Assembly (NCBI GenBank): GCA_965214435.1
Contig: OZ243960.1
Location: 1,054,001 to 1,118,000, forward strand
Direction: 5' to 3'
Source: Rubrobacter_A sp965214435
GTDB taxonomy: Bacteria > Actinomycetota > Rubrobacteria > Rubrobacterales > Rubrobacteraceae
Length of the DNA stretch: 64,000 nt
The notes below the pieces were generated by a model that was not told the origin of the DNA, did not search any database, and was given only the letters and a program-made list of their open reading frames with translations. Made by a program: the position numbers and the translations under genes. Shown piece by piece: positions 8,701 to 17,223 of the stretch; the stretch's first letter is position 1, and each line of letters begins with the position of its first letter.

Positions 8701-10227
8701 CAACTCATACACGACCTCAAGATGGCGAACCCGAAGGCGCTCATCAGCGTGAAACTGGTTTCTGAGGTCGGGGTCGGCACGATAGCCGCCGGGGTCGCCA
8801 AAGCCAAGGCGGACCTCATAACCATCGCCGGCCACGACGGCGGCACGGGAGCCTCGCCGCTCTCGTCCATAAAGCACGCCGGGCTGCCGTGGGAGCTCGG
8901 GCTCGCCGAGACCCAGCAGGTGCTGGTACAGAACGACTTGCGGAGCCGGGTGATCATCCAGACCGACGGCCAGCTAAAGACGGGCCGCGACGTCGCGGTG
9001 GCGGCACTCCTGGGGGCCGAGGAGTTTGCCTTCTCGACCGCGCCGCTCATCGCTACCGGCTGCATAATGATGCGAGTTTGCCACCTGAACACGTGTCCGG
9101 TCGGTATCGCTACCCAGGACCCGGAACTCAGGAAGAAGTTCACCGGTACACCGGAGCACGTCATAAACTACTTCTTCTTCGTGGCCGAGGAGATTCGGGA
9201 GCTTATGGCTTCCTTAGGTTTCAGGAAGCTACAGGACATGGTCGGCCGGGCGGATCTCTTGAAGGTGCGGGAAGAGTTGACGCACTGGAAGGCGAAGAAG
9301 GTGGACTTGTCTCCGATCTTCCACGTCCCGGACGTACCGGAAGGGGTAGAGATTCATCACACCATCGAGCAGGACCACCACATAAAAGAGGCGCTGGACT
9401 CGAAGCTGATCGAGCGTTGTAAGCCAGCCCTTGAAAACGGCGAGCCGGTCGAGTTTTCTATCCCGGTCCGCAACACCCAGCGGACGGTCGGCGGCACCCT
9501 CGCCGGGGAGATAGCCCACCGCTACGGTAACGAGGGTCTGCCGGACGACACCATACGGATAAACTTCGAGGGCGTGGCCGGCCAGTCCTTCGGGGCCTGG
9601 GCCACCCGCGGCCTGACCATGAACGTCGAAGGTACTACGAACGACTACGTCGGCAAGGGCCTCTCCGGGGGGCACATCACCGTGGCCCCATCCCCGGAGG
9701 CCGGTTACAACCCGGAGGAGGCCGTGGTCGTCGGGAACGTGGCGCTCTACGGGGCGACCGGCGGGGAGGCGTGTTTCCGGGGCTGGGCCGGCGAGCGATT
9801 CGCGGTCCGGAACTCGGGCGCGGAGGCTGTCGTCGAGGGCGTCGGGGCCCACGGCTGCGAGTACATGACCGGCGGGGTAGTCGTGGTCTTAGGCCCGACA
9901 GGTAGAAACTTCGCCGCCGGCATGAGCGGCGGTATCGCATTCGTGCTCGACGAGGAAAGTAGCTTCGAGAAGGTCTACAACCCGGAGATGGTCGGCCTCG
10001 AACCCGTCGAGTCCGAAGGGGACATAGATCTGCTGCGGAAACTCGTCGAGCGGCACTTGGAGCGGACGGGTAGTTCCGTGGCCGGGCGGGTGCTCGATGA
10101 GTGGGAGGATGTACTCCCGAAGTTCATCAAGGTGATGCCGAACGACCTCAAGCGGGTCATGGAAGAGCAGCAGGAGTCCGAGAATCAGAAGGCCGAGCAA
10201 GAAGAGCAGATAGAGGCGGTGAGATAG
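5701..10227 (+). CDS. gltB: Glutamate synthase, large (alpha) subunit
   Basis: A 1508-residue enzyme making glutamate from glutamine and 2-oxoglutarate. It shows the full family order: class II glutaminase domain whose nucleophile is Cys18 in DACGLGF, so residues 1-17 are a cleaved propeptide; central domain; FMN-binding (beta/alpha)8 synthase domain with the [3Fe-4S] ligands Cys1121, Cys1127 and Cys1132; and the C-terminal GXGXG beta-helix (about 1230-1450). A Lys/Glu-rich tail follows. The start is TTG 5701, supported by AGGAGG at 5691-5696. The stop is 2 nt before gltD, so the two subunits are co-expressed. The 164-bp gap upstream holds no gene; any promoter in it is not clear. Confidence 0.97.
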   Translation: MIFAPRGLYDPKYEHDACGLGFVARVDGRKTRETVEEGLLILRNLAHRGASGSDPETGDGAGLLMQVPDTFLRGECEALGIELPPAGAYGVGMLFSGGEDNACDEVLERVAAEEGQELLGFRDVPVSAESIGRLARNTMPTIRQFFIKRGEGGEDAAAFERKLYVIRRKLHRTVDDSARYYVVSLSASTVVYKGLLHGEQLPEFYPDLKNESVETALALVHSRFSTNTLGSWELAHPYRYMAHNGEFNTLQGNKNWMRARESRLESPLFGDDLRKLSPVITPGGSDSAAFDNALELLTLAGRSMPHAVTMMIPEAWESDELMDPERRAFYQYHSSLMEPWDGPAAVAFTDGRSIGATLDRNGLRPARYLVTRDGRVVMASEDGVLPISANEVVERWRLQPGRMMTVDTEKHEVQGDGAVKELLIERRPYKEWVDEGEIHLNELPEPEVELRPHETTTLYERQKAFGYTLEDLDIILTPMAAGGKEPDGSMGTDTPLAVLSERPQLLFNYFKQLFAQVTNPPIDPLREELVMSLNMSLGPEQNLFDETPEHCRRILLQQPVLTDAELQKIRMLRAAPFATATLSTLFSVANGGRGLEKALNKLCESAESAVRAGSTVLVLSDRGVTADQAPMPSLLATAAVHHHLVRAGIRTQTTLVVETAEAREVHHFALLIGYGATAVNPYLVFETIDYMVAEGLLDGWNGHGPEAAHKNYVKAVGKGLLKIISKMGISTLFSYCGAQIFEAVGVDEKLIDRAFTGTASRLGGVGLAEIGREALERHARAFAHIEEEESELEVGGEYQLRAQGEYHQWNTNSIVPLQRAVRTESFETFKEYTRHFDEETARLSTLRGLFDFERNPIPLEEVEPVSEIVKRFSTGAMSFGSISKEAHETLAIAMNRIGGKSNTGEGGEDPKRFNPDSNGNRRRSAIKQVASGRFGVTTEYLMNSDILQIKMAQGSKPGEGGQLPGHKVSGDIAKVRYSTEGVGLISPPPHHDIYSIEDLAQLIHDLKMANPKALISVKLVSEVGVGTIAAGVAKAKADLITIAGHDGGTGASPLSSIKHAGLPWELGLAETQQVLVQNDLRSRVIIQTDGQLKTGRDVAVAALLGAEEFAFSTAPLIATGCIMMRVCHLNTCPVGIATQDPELRKKFTGTPEHVINYFFFVAEEIRELMASLGFRKLQDMVGRADLLKVREELTHWKAKKVDLSPIFHVPDVPEGVEIHHTIEQDHHIKEALDSKLIERCKPALENGEPVEFSIPVRNTQRTVGGTLAGEIAHRYGNEGLPDDTIRINFEGVAGQSFGAWATRGLTMNVEGTTNDYVGKGLSGGHITVAPSPEAGYNPEEAVVVGNVALYGATGGEACFRGWAGERFAVRNSGAEAVVEGVGAHGCEYMTGGVVVVLGPTGRNFAAGMSGGIAFVLDEESSFEKVYNPEMVGLEPVESEGDIDLLRKLVERHLERTGSSVAGRVLDEWEDVLPKFIKVMPNDLKRVMEEQQESENQKAEQEEQIEAVR

Positions 10228-10229
10228 TA

Positions 10230-11660
10230 GTGCCGGATCCCAGAGGTTTCCTGAAGATAGGTCGCAAGCCGACCCCGAAGCGCAGCGTCGAGGAGCGCTT
10301 AAACGACTATAACTACGTCTACGAGCCGGTACCCGACGACGACTTAAAGGGCCAGGCTTCGCGGTGCATGGACTGCGGGGTGCCGTTCTGCAACACGGGT
10401 TGTCCTTTGGGGAACCTGATCCCGGACTGGAACGACCTGGTCCACCGAGACCGGTGGAAGACGGCCATCGACCGGCTCCACGCCACCAACAACTTCCCGG
10501 AGTTTACCGGGATGCTCTGTCCCGCCCCGTGCGAGGACGCGTGCGTGCTGAACATAAACGACGACCCGGTGACCATAAAAGAGATAGAGCTTTCTATTAT
10601 CAACCGGGCGTTCGACGAGGGCTGGGTGGTCGCCAAGCTGACCCCGCCGGAAAAGCGGACTGGTCGTAGGGTTGCGGTCGTGGGTTCGGGTCCTGCGGGC
10701 CTTGCGGCGGCTCAGCAGCTAAACCGGGCCGGCCACTCGGTCGTGGTGTTTGAGAAGGACGACAAGATCGGGGGTCTCCTCCGCTACGGCATCCCGGACT
10801 ACAAGATAGAGAAGTGGGTCGTGGACCGGCGGGTGACGCTTCTCGAAGAAGAAGGCATCGAGTTCCGCACCAATACCAGCGTCGGCGAGGACATCACCAC
10901 CGAGGAACTTTCCAGCGACTTCGACGCTACGGTGCTGGCTGTCGGCGCTTTGCAGGGCCGGGACGTCGAGGCCCCGGGCCGGGAGCTAAAGGGTATACAC
11001 CTCGCGATGGACTACCTCTCCCAGCAGAACCGGCGGGTCTCGGGGCTGGAAGTCGAGGAAGAGGAAATATCCGCGAAGGGTAAGAACGTCATGATCATCG
11101 GCGGCGGCGACACGAGCGCCGACTGCCTGGGTAACGCCCACCGCGAGGGGGCGGAGTCGGTGTATGTCCTGACCCACGGCCCGCAGCCCCCCGATACTGC
11201 CGAAGCTCTCTCCTGGCCCGACGAGCCGTTCGTCCTGCACACCTACCCGGCTCACGAGGAGGGCGGCGAGCGCCAGTGGAGCGTGACCGTTACCGGATTT
11301 GAGGGCGAGGACGGACAGGTAACAAAGATAAAGCTCGCCGAGACCGAGCGGACCGCCGAGGGCAAGACACAGGTGATAGAGGACACGGACTTCGAGATGG
11401 ACGCCGACCTGGTCCTGTTTGCCATCGGCTTTACCGGCCCGGTCCAGGACAAGCTTATGGAAGAGTTAGTACCGGAGTTCACCGACCGGGGCTCCATAGC
11501 CACCGCCAACGGCGGTTTCGCCACGAGCACGCCGGGGCTTTTCGTGGCTGGCGACGCCAAGCGCGGGGCGTCCCTGATCGTGTGGGCCATCGCCGAGGGT
11601 CGCAAGGCCGCCCGCGAAGCCGACGAGTACCTCATGGGCCACAGCATGCTGCCCGGCTAA
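10230..11660 (+). CDS. gltD: Glutamate synthase, small (beta) subunit, NAD(P)H-dependent
   Basis: A 476-residue flavoprotein feeding electrons from NAD(P)H to GltB. The N-terminus carries the cysteine-rich [4Fe-4S] ligands (CMDCGVPFCNTGCP, then CPAPCEDAC). Residues about 145-175 hold the FAD Rossmann motif GSGPAGLAAAQQL, and a second dinucleotide fold shows GGGDTSADCLG. The C-terminal FAD segment ends in GLFVAGDAKRG, normal for the family. GTG 10230 is chosen: it lies 2 nt after the gltB stop and encodes the conserved beginning PDPRGFLKIGR. The frame is open further upstream, but that part overlaps gltB and is not family-like. It converges with the methyltransferase gene with a 5-nt gap. Confidence 0.95.
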   Translation: MPDPRGFLKIGRKPTPKRSVEERLNDYNYVYEPVPDDDLKGQASRCMDCGVPFCNTGCPLGNLIPDWNDLVHRDRWKTAIDRLHATNNFPEFTGMLCPAPCEDACVLNINDDPVTIKEIELSIINRAFDEGWVVAKLTPPEKRTGRRVAVVGSGPAGLAAAQQLNRAGHSVVVFEKDDKIGGLLRYGIPDYKIEKWVVDRRVTLLEEEGIEFRTNTSVGEDITTEELSSDFDATVLAVGALQGRDVEAPGRELKGIHLAMDYLSQQNRRVSGLEVEEEEISAKGKNVMIIGGGDTSADCLGNAHREGAESVYVLTHGPQPPDTAEALSWPDEPFVLHTYPAHEEGGERQWSVTVTGFEGEDGQVTKIKLAETERTAEGKTQVIEDTDFEMDADLVLFAIGFTGPVQDKLMEELVPEFTDRGSIATANGGFATSTPGLFVAGDAKRGASLIVWAIAEGRKAAREADEYLMGHSMLPG

Positions 11661-11665
11661 CGTTT

Positions 11666-12421
11666 CTAGCGGGGGCGAGCCAGAACTATCAGGTGCTCGC
11701 TCCCGGCCTCGAACGGTTCTCCCTCGAAACCGCCGTACACAGCTTCTATCTCGAAGCCTGCGAGCCGGAGCATCAACAAAAGCTCGTCGCGTCTCGTGAC
11801 CCGGATCTCCAGTTCGTGCGCCCGACGATTTTCCAGTACCCCGTCCGCGCCGTACAACTCGTAGAAAAGACGCATCGAAAGAATCTGCGAGGCGTCGTCG
11901 TACCGGGAGACACTGAAGCGGTCCAGAGTCCCGCCGACTGTACCGGGCCGCTCGCGGGTAAAGTCGTGACGCAGGGCCGGGCCACCGGACGTGATATCGG
12001 AGAGTTCTTCCGGAGTGAACGCCGATACCTCTATTCCGAGTAAGCCTCCCGGCGCTAGGTGTTCCCGCGTGTTGCCCAGGAAGTCCAGGGCATCGTCCGG
12101 AGTACGGAGGCACAGGAAAGAGTTGAAGGCGCAAATGGTTAGCCCGTAGTACCGGTCGAGCCTGGCATTACGCATGTCGCCGGAAACCCACTCGACGGTC
12201 CTGGTCTTGCCTTGGCCCACCTCGACCATGCTCTCCGAGAGTTCTACGGCGGTAACGTCGTAGCCGGCTTCGGCTAGTGGGACCGCAATGCGTCCGGTGC
12301 CGGCACCCCATTCGACCACGGGACCGGCCTCGCGACCCGCGAAGGAAAGCCAGAACGGCAGGTCGTAGTCGTGGTCGTACTCGATGTCGTAGAGGTCGGC
12401 CAGCGGGTCGTACTCGGGCAC
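11666..12421 (-). CDS. Class I SAM-dependent methyltransferase
   Basis: A 251-residue soluble enzyme. The SAM-binding motif I is VVEWGAGTGR (about residues 35-45), followed by the acidic motif II (DVTAVELSESMV) and motif III (WVSGDM). The C-terminal part (FELYGADGV to the end) resembles small-molecule methyltransferases of the methyltransf_25 type. The substrate cannot be told from the sequence. I start at GTG 12421 because AAGGAG lies just upstream; an in-frame ATG at 12451 would add ten residues without a good ribosome site. It converges with gltD and is divergent from lemA. Confidence 0.82.
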   Translation of the reverse strand: MPEYDPLADLYDIEYDHDYDLPFWLSFAGREAGPVVEWGAGTGRIAVPLAEAGYDVTAVELSESMVEVGQGKTRTVEWVSGDMRNARLDRYYGLTICAFNSFLCLRTPDDALDFLGNTREHLAPGGLLGIEVSAFTPEELSDITSGGPALRHDFTRERPGTVGGTLDRFSVSRYDDASQILSMRLFYELYGADGVLENRRAHELEIRVTRRDELLLMLRLAGFEIEAVYGGFEGEPFEAGSEHLIVLARPR

Positions 12422-12482
12422 GGGGCTCCTTCTGTCGCGGGCAGGTATCACATTACCGGTGCTTCCCGGAGCGTAGTGGGGA

Positions 12483-12488
12483 TATAAT
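12483..12488 (+). promoter_or_regulatory. -10 box TATAAT for lemA-htpX
   Basis: A perfect TATAAT lies 34 nt upstream of the lemA ATG, in the 101-bp divergent gap. No convincing -35 at 16-18 nt; the region between contains GGAGGTG as ribosome site. Confidence 0.5.
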
Positions 12489-12522
12489 CTACCCTAGAGC
12501 GTACCTGGCCGTGGAGGTGTAG

Positions 12523-13083
12523 ATGGGAACCGTGCTCACCATCGTTGTGATAATCATCGTGGTACTGCTGGTGATCTACGCCATCTCGACCTACAACGGG
12601 CTCGTGCGGCGCCGGAACGACGTGGACGAGGCTTACCGGCAGATAGACGTGCAGCTCAAGCGCCGCTACGACTTGATCCCGAACCTCCTCGAAGGCGTCA
12701 AGAGATATTTCCGCCAGGAGCAGGAAGTCTTGAACCAGGTGACCCAGGCCCGCAGCCAGGCGATGCAACCGCAGTCGCCGGGGGAGCAGGCACAGTCCGA
12801 GTCGCGGCTTTCAGGGGCTATCGGGAACCTGTTCGCGGTTGCCGAGAACTATCCGGAGCTGCGGTCCGAGCGAGTATTGCTCGATTTCCAGGAAGAGTTA
12901 TCTTCGACGGAGAACAAGATCTCCTTCGCCCGTCAGCACTACAACGACTCCGTGGGTGGCTACAACACCAAGGTACAAAGCTTCCCGGCGGTAGTCTTCG
13001 CCCGGGCGATGGGCTTTTCCGAGCGGGAGTACTTCGAGGCCCAGGGTCCCGAGCGCGAGTCCGTTACCGTAACTTACGACTAG
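12523..13083 (+). CDS. lemA: LemA family membrane protein
   Basis: A 186-residue protein with an N-terminal membrane helix (residues 3-22) and the helical-bundle LemA domain outside: YNGLVRRRNDVDEAYRQIDV and LKRRYDLIPNLLEGVK are the classical family signatures, and the end (SFPAVVFARAMGF) also matches. LemA proteins commonly sit beside HtpX proteases or membrane-stress genes, as here, where htpX starts 4 nt after the stop. The role is probably membrane-protein quality control with HtpX; the molecular activity of LemA is not known. The start is ATG with GGAGGTG in front. Confidence 0.93.
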   Translation: MGTVLTIVVIIIVVLLVIYAISTYNGLVRRRNDVDEAYRQIDVQLKRRYDLIPNLLEGVKRYFRQEQEVLNQVTQARSQAMQPQSPGEQAQSESRLSGAIGNLFAVAENYPELRSERVLLDFQEELSSTENKISFARQHYNDSVGGYNTKVQSFPAVVFARAMGFSEREYFEAQGPERESVTVTYD

Positions 13084-13087
13084 CGTT

Positions 13088-14059
13088 ATGGACGCGGGCG
13101 GCATCAGTGGGACTTTCCGGGAGAGGATCCGGACCAACAAGCGCAACAGCCTGCTCCTGATAGCGGGCTTTATACTTTTCGTGGTCGTGTTCGGGTACGT
13201 GGTCGGCTTTGCCTGGGTCGGCGACCCGGTCGGAGCCCTTTTCGCCCTCGCCCTCGCCCTTGTCGTCGGCATCGTCTCCGGCCTCGCCACCTACTACGGT
13301 GGCGGACGTCTGATGCTCGCCGCTTCCAGTGCCCGGGAGGTCACCCACGAAGAGGCTCCGGTCCTCTACAACGTCGTCGAGGAGATGGCGCTCGCCGGGG
13401 GACTGCCGGTGCCGAAGGTGTATATCATTGAGGACACAGCTACTAACGCCTTCGCCACCGGCCGCGACCCCGAGCACGCCGCGGTCGCCGTTACCTCCGG
13501 GCTGCTGGAGAAACTGGAGCGGGATGAGTTGCAGGGTGTGATCGCCCACGAGATGTCCCACGTCGGGAACCTCGACATCCGCTACGCCATGCTGGTCGGC
13601 GTCCTCGTCGGTACCACGGTCCTGATCTCCGATTTCTTCCTCCGCAGCCTGTGGTTCGGGGCCGGCCGGCGGCGGGGCGGCGGGGGAGACAACCGCGGCG
13701 GCGGCCAGCTTCAGCTCATCATGATGGTCGTCGCGCTCTTGCTCGCCATCCTGGCTCCGATATTCGCGAAGCTCCTCCAGCTCTCCATCTCCCGCCAGCG
13801 CGAGTACCTCGCCGACGCCACCGCCGTAAAGCTTACCCGCAACCCGAAAGGGCTCGCCGACGCCCTGCAGAAAATATCCGGCGACAAAGAAGTTTTAGAG
13901 GCCGCGAATCGGGCGACGGCGCATCTATACATCGCCAACCCGATAAAAAATTTCGAGAAGCGGGCGAAAGGGCTCTTCTCGACCCACCCGCCGATAGACG
14001 AGCGGATCCAGGTCTTGCGTTCCCTGGAAACCGGCGGTGTTACAGAGTCTATCGGCTAG
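13088..14059 (+). CDS. htpX: HtpX-like membrane zinc metalloprotease (M48)
   Basis: A 323-residue integral membrane protease. Two N-terminal membrane helices (about 20-42 and 48-70) precede the M48 domain with zinc motif His154-Glu155-x-x-His158; a further hydrophobic hairpin lies at about 165-240, interrupted by a Gly/Arg-rich loop, and the downstream Glu ligand lies in SRQREYLADATA. The C-terminal STHPPIDERI is typical of HtpX. The active site faces the cytoplasm and degrades misfolded membrane proteins in known family members. It forms an operon with lemA (4-nt gap). No obvious terminator lies before the tRNA promoter. Confidence 0.92.
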   Translation: MDAGGISGTFRERIRTNKRNSLLLIAGFILFVVVFGYVVGFAWVGDPVGALFALALALVVGIVSGLATYYGGGRLMLAASSAREVTHEEAPVLYNVVEEMALAGGLPVPKVYIIEDTATNAFATGRDPEHAAVAVTSGLLEKLERDELQGVIAHEMSHVGNLDIRYAMLVGVLVGTTVLISDFFLRSLWFGAGRRRGGGGDNRGGGQLQLIMMVVALLLAILAPIFAKLLQLSISRQREYLADATAVKLTRNPKGLADALQKISGDKEVLEAANRATAHLYIANPIKNFEKRAKGLFSTHPPIDERIQVLRSLETGGVTESIG

Positions 14060-14064
14060 AGCAC

Positions 14065-14093
14065 TCGACGCCGGGCCGGTGAGAGGTTACAAT
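14065..14093 (+). promoter_or_regulatory. Promoter of tRNA-Gln
   Basis: TCGACG (14065-14070, 4 of 6 to TTGACA), 17-nt spacer, TACAAT (14088-14093), then 14 nt to the tRNA. Spacing and position fit a housekeeping promoter. Confidence 0.55.
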
Positions 14094-14107
14094 AACCGCC
14101 GTTGCAT

Positions 14108-14178
14108 TGCCGAATGGTGTAACGGCAGCACGAGTGACTCTGAATCACTTAGTCCTGGTTCGAATCCAGGTTCGGCAG
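14108..14178 (+). tRNA. tRNA-Gln (anticodon CTG)
   Basis: A 71-nt cloverleaf. The acceptor stem TGCCGAA pairs with TTCGGCA, discriminator base G at 14178. The anticodon stem AGTGA/TCACT closes loop CTCTGAA, giving anticodon CTG for CAG codons. The T arm CTGG TTCGAAT CCAG is perfect. The short D arm (GGTGTAACGGCAGCA) is the form seen in actinobacterial tRNA-Gln. CCA is not encoded. It stands alone, not in a tRNA cluster. Confidence 0.95.
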
Positions 14179-14261
14179 CTTACAAAAGCGATTGCTGCAC
14201 TGTGCAATCCAAGTTTACCCGGAAGCTTGGAGTAATCTCTACCGAACTTTCCTAAAGAGAG

Positions 14262-16655
14262 CTACCATACCGGACCGGCTCTGAGCAACATCTCGGCTGT
14301 AGAAACGTCTACCGGTTTTGAGAAGTAGTAGCCCTGGGCGTGTTTACAGCCTATCTTCTTGAGGTACTGTAATTGTTCGGCGGTTTCCACGCCTTCAGCT
14401 ATCACTTCGAGGCCGAGGCTGTAAGCGAGTGTGGTTATCGTACGTACGATCACCGCGCCGTCGGCGGGTGCGGTTTCCGTGCCGGCCGCTCCGTTGCCCG
14501 TCCGGCTGACGAAAGACCGGTCTATCTTCAGCGCGTCAACCGGAAAGTGGTTGAGAAGGCTTAGAGAAGAGTAGCCGGTGCCGAAGTCGTCGAGGTGCAC
14601 TTCTACCCCGAGCTTCTTCAGGTCTGCGAGTGCCCGGGCGGCGGCCTCGGCATCCTCCATTATGGCGCTCTCGGTAAGCTCCAGGCGTAACGCCTGTCCC
14701 GGCAGACCGCTGTTTTTCAAGGCGGTTGCTACCCTGTCCGTGAGGTCGGGACGGGTAAGCTCCGAAGGAGAAAGGTTGACGGCCACCTTCAGGGACCGGT
14801 GGTCCGGGAAGTTTTTCCTCCAACCGCTGATCGTCCGGCACGCTTCTTCCAGGACAAACAAGTCTATGTCGCAGATAAGGCCGGTTTCTTCGGCGACCCC
14901 GATAAACTCCTGTGGTCCAAGGAGTCCTCTCTCGGGATGGTCCCACCGCACGAGGGCTTCGAAACCGGTCACTCTGCCGCTCTGAAGGGCTACCGTAGGC
15001 TGATATTGTACGATGAACTCGTTTTCCAGGACCGCGCGCCGGAGGTCCGTTTCCAGCCGCAAGACCGAGACGGCCTGGTCTCGCATCTCGGTGTCGAAGA
15101 CGGCGTGGCGGGCCCTGCCGCCCTCCTTTGCCCGGTACATGGCCGTGTCGGCGTCCCGGAGGAGTTCCTCGGGGCTCTCGTAACCTTTGGGGTTTATGAG
15201 GAGCCCGATGCTGGCCGTGGTGTAGAGTTGCTGACCGTGAAGATCAAAGGGTTCCCTGAGGGCTTTCTGGAGCCTGTCGGCCACCCCGGTCGCGTCCCCC
15301 GCCTGCCGCAAGTCCCCGAGCAGAACGACAAACTCGTCGCCGCCCAGGCGGGACACGATATCCGTGGGGTGTACCGTGTACTTTAGTCTGCGGGCCGTTT
15401 CTTTAAGTAACTCGTCTCCCGCAGTGTGGCCTAGAGAGTCGTTGATCCGCTTGAAGCGGTCTAGGTCTAAAAATAATATCGCGTAGGTATAGTGGCTGTC
15501 CCTGGCGGATTTTTGCATAACGTGCGCGAGGTGCCGGATAAAGAACGGCCGATTCGGTAAGCCGGTAAGGGCGTCGTGGGAGGCGTCGTGGCGGGCCTGC
15601 TCTTCGGCTCTCCTGCGCCGGGTGATGTCGGTAATGCTCCCGGCCATGCGGTGCGGGCGGTCGTCCTCATCCCGGACGACCCGGCCCCGGGCCAAAACCC
15701 ATCGGTAAGAGCCGTCCTCGTGCAGGAGCCGGTGCTCGCTTTCGAGCAGGTCCGCGTCTCCGCTCAGGTGGGGGGAAAGCTCCGCCTCAAAAGACGGCCG
15801 GTCTTCGGGGTGGATGCGGGAAAACCAGTCGTCCGGGTCGTCGCCCACCCGGCCGTTAAGGAGGCCGAGCATCTCCCCGAAGCGGGGGGAGAAGTAGATG
15901 CCGCCGGAGGTCAGGTTCCAGTCCCACAGACCGTCGTTGGCGCCGCGCTCGGCCAGGGCGTAGCGTTCCTCGGCCTTTTTTACCTGCTCGAAGGTCTGGT
16001 TGTTGAGGCGGCGTCTAAAAGACCAGAACATTAGCAGGACCACGGCCGAGGCTCCGGCCGTTCCGATTATCTGATAGAAGACCTCGTACCAGTGGGGGAG
16101 TGCGGGGTTCACGGTAGATACCAGACCGAGGACACCGACGGCGACCGTCGTGACCCACACCGCAACGATCAAGCCCTTTAGTAACCGGTCGTTTACGTAG
16201 GGGAGAGCTATACCCACCGCGAGAAGCGGGGTCAGAGAGAGTATCTCCGTGAGAATCGGCTGAACCACGGCGGTGAGCGCGCTGGCGGCTAGAATACTGA
16301 AGCAGAGTATGGTGGCCGCCGCACGCGCGGCTCCCCGCTTTACCAGCTTCCTGGCTACCAGGGACAGGCCAGCGATGATAGCCAGGAAAAGCCCCGTAAA
16401 ACCCGTGCCGGTGTCCCCGAATACCGCGGCGGCTATCCCTTCAATGATGGCGAACGCGAGGGCCGCGGGGAAGAGGTAGCGGATAAACTGGAGCATCTGG
16501 GAGTTCTGGTCGTCTGAATGCTCGGGCAAAGACCCCCGCGAGACCGGCCTCTCCTCAGAAAGCGTGGAGTCACCGTCTCCCGGTACAGATGCGTCCGGCG
16601 GCTCGGAAAGAACCGAAGTCCTTGCTTCTCTGACTTTGCCGCCGCGCGGGCGCAC
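14262..16655 (-). CDS. Membrane PAS-GGDEF-EAL cyclic-di-GMP enzyme
   Basis: A 797-residue signalling protein. A soluble N-terminus (1-50) is followed by six or so membrane helices (about 52-220), a PAS_3-like domain (about 236-350), a GGDEF domain with intact RLGGDEF (about residue 438) and an EAL domain with intact EAL in GFEALVRW plus DDFGTGYSSL, KIDRSFV and AEGVET, the signature loops of active phosphodiesterases. Both synthesis and breakdown of c-di-GMP are possible by motif. The PAS domain may sense redox, light or a ligand. The start is GTG 16655 with AGGAGG just upstream. It is divergent from the small exported protein gene. Confidence 0.93.
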   Translation of the reverse strand: MRPRGGKVREARTSVLSEPPDASVPGDGDSTLSEERPVSRGSLPEHSDDQNSQMLQFIRYLFPAALAFAIIEGIAAAVFGDTGTGFTGLFLAIIAGLSLVARKLVKRGAARAAATILCFSILAASALTAVVQPILTEILSLTPLLAVGIALPYVNDRLLKGLIVAVWVTTVAVGVLGLVSTVNPALPHWYEVFYQIIGTAGASAVVLLMFWSFRRRLNNQTFEQVKKAEERYALAERGANDGLWDWNLTSGGIYFSPRFGEMLGLLNGRVGDDPDDWFSRIHPEDRPSFEAELSPHLSGDADLLESEHRLLHEDGSYRWVLARGRVVRDEDDRPHRMAGSITDITRRRRAEEQARHDASHDALTGLPNRPFFIRHLAHVMQKSARDSHYTYAILFLDLDRFKRINDSLGHTAGDELLKETARRLKYTVHPTDIVSRLGGDEFVVLLGDLRQAGDATGVADRLQKALREPFDLHGQQLYTTASIGLLINPKGYESPEELLRDADTAMYRAKEGGRARHAVFDTEMRDQAVSVLRLETDLRRAVLENEFIVQYQPTVALQSGRVTGFEALVRWDHPERGLLGPQEFIGVAEETGLICDIDLFVLEEACRTISGWRKNFPDHRSLKVAVNLSPSELTRPDLTDRVATALKNSGLPGQALRLELTESAIMEDAEAAARALADLKKLGVEVHLDDFGTGYSSLSLLNHFPVDALKIDRSFVSRTGNGAAGTETAPADGAVIVRTITTLAYSLGLEVIAEGVETAEQLQYLKKIGCKHAQGYYFSKPVDVSTAEMLLRAGPVW

Positions 16656-16869
16656 ATATCCTCCTGAATACCGGAGACTTCTACTTCCGGACGATCCTCT
16701 ATATATACATTATCGGCAAGAGCGGGCCGGAGCTTTAGGCCCGGAGGTCTTAGAGGTTCCAGTTGGCTATTCGGGCCGAAACCAGCGGTTTAAGTTTTTA
16801 TCCTCCGTGGTCGATAAAGCTTATGAAGTTCTGAAAATATCCAGGTATACAAACGAGGAAGGATGTACC

Positions 16870-17223
16870 GTGTTCAAAAGGATGTTGTCGGGTTCTTTAG
16901 CGGCTGTAGCGGTGTCGGCGGTAATGCTCGCCGGGGCGCTTCCGGTATCCGCGAAGCCACCGGCGGACGCCGGGCGTAAGGACCCGAGTCAGATCGTCTC
17001 GGACGCCGGGGCCAGCAACCTCGGGGTGTGCTCGTCGTTTCTGGGCCGCCGGCAACTGCGGGACGACGTTAACCGGATCATCAACAGTGGGGCGATTCCC
17101 GGTATAGAGAATCCGGGCCAACTCTACAAGATACGGGCTAAAGAGCGTCCGCAGGGGGCTACTCCCCAGCAGGAGTGCCTGCCGCGGCAGTTGGATGGGA
17201 CGATCCCCCCGGCAACCGGCTGA
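16870..17223 (+). CDS. Small exported protein with two cysteines
   Basis: A 117-residue protein with a classical signal peptide: basic start (FKRM), hydrophobic core (LAAVAVSAVMLAGALPV) and an SAK cleavage region near residue 29. The mature part of about 88 residues has exactly two Cys (GVCSS and QECLP), able to form a disulfide. No known domain. I start at GTG 16870 with GAGGAAGGA upstream; the frame is open further 5' but without signal-peptide logic. It sits between two GGDEF-EAL genes on the other strand and its stop touches the end of the second one. The 214-bp leader (16656-16869) has a short GC-rich inverted repeat but no riboswitch that I recognise. Confidence 0.7.
   Translation: MFKRMLSGSLAAVAVSAVMLAGALPVSAKPPADAGRKDPSQIVSDAGASNLGVCSSFLGRRQLRDDVNRIINSGAIPGIENPGQLYKIRAKERPQGATPQQECLPRQLDGTIPPATG

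Noticed and set aside
10101..10229. Longer N-terminus for gltD
   Set aside because: It overlaps the end of gltB in another frame and does not resemble GltD; GTG 10230 fits the family and the junction.
16656..16869. Cyclic-di-GMP riboswitch before the small exported gene
   Set aside because: Attractive because of the flanking GGDEF-EAL genes, but the GEMM core and tetraloop receptor pattern could not be found; only a short GC-rich inverted repeat is visible.
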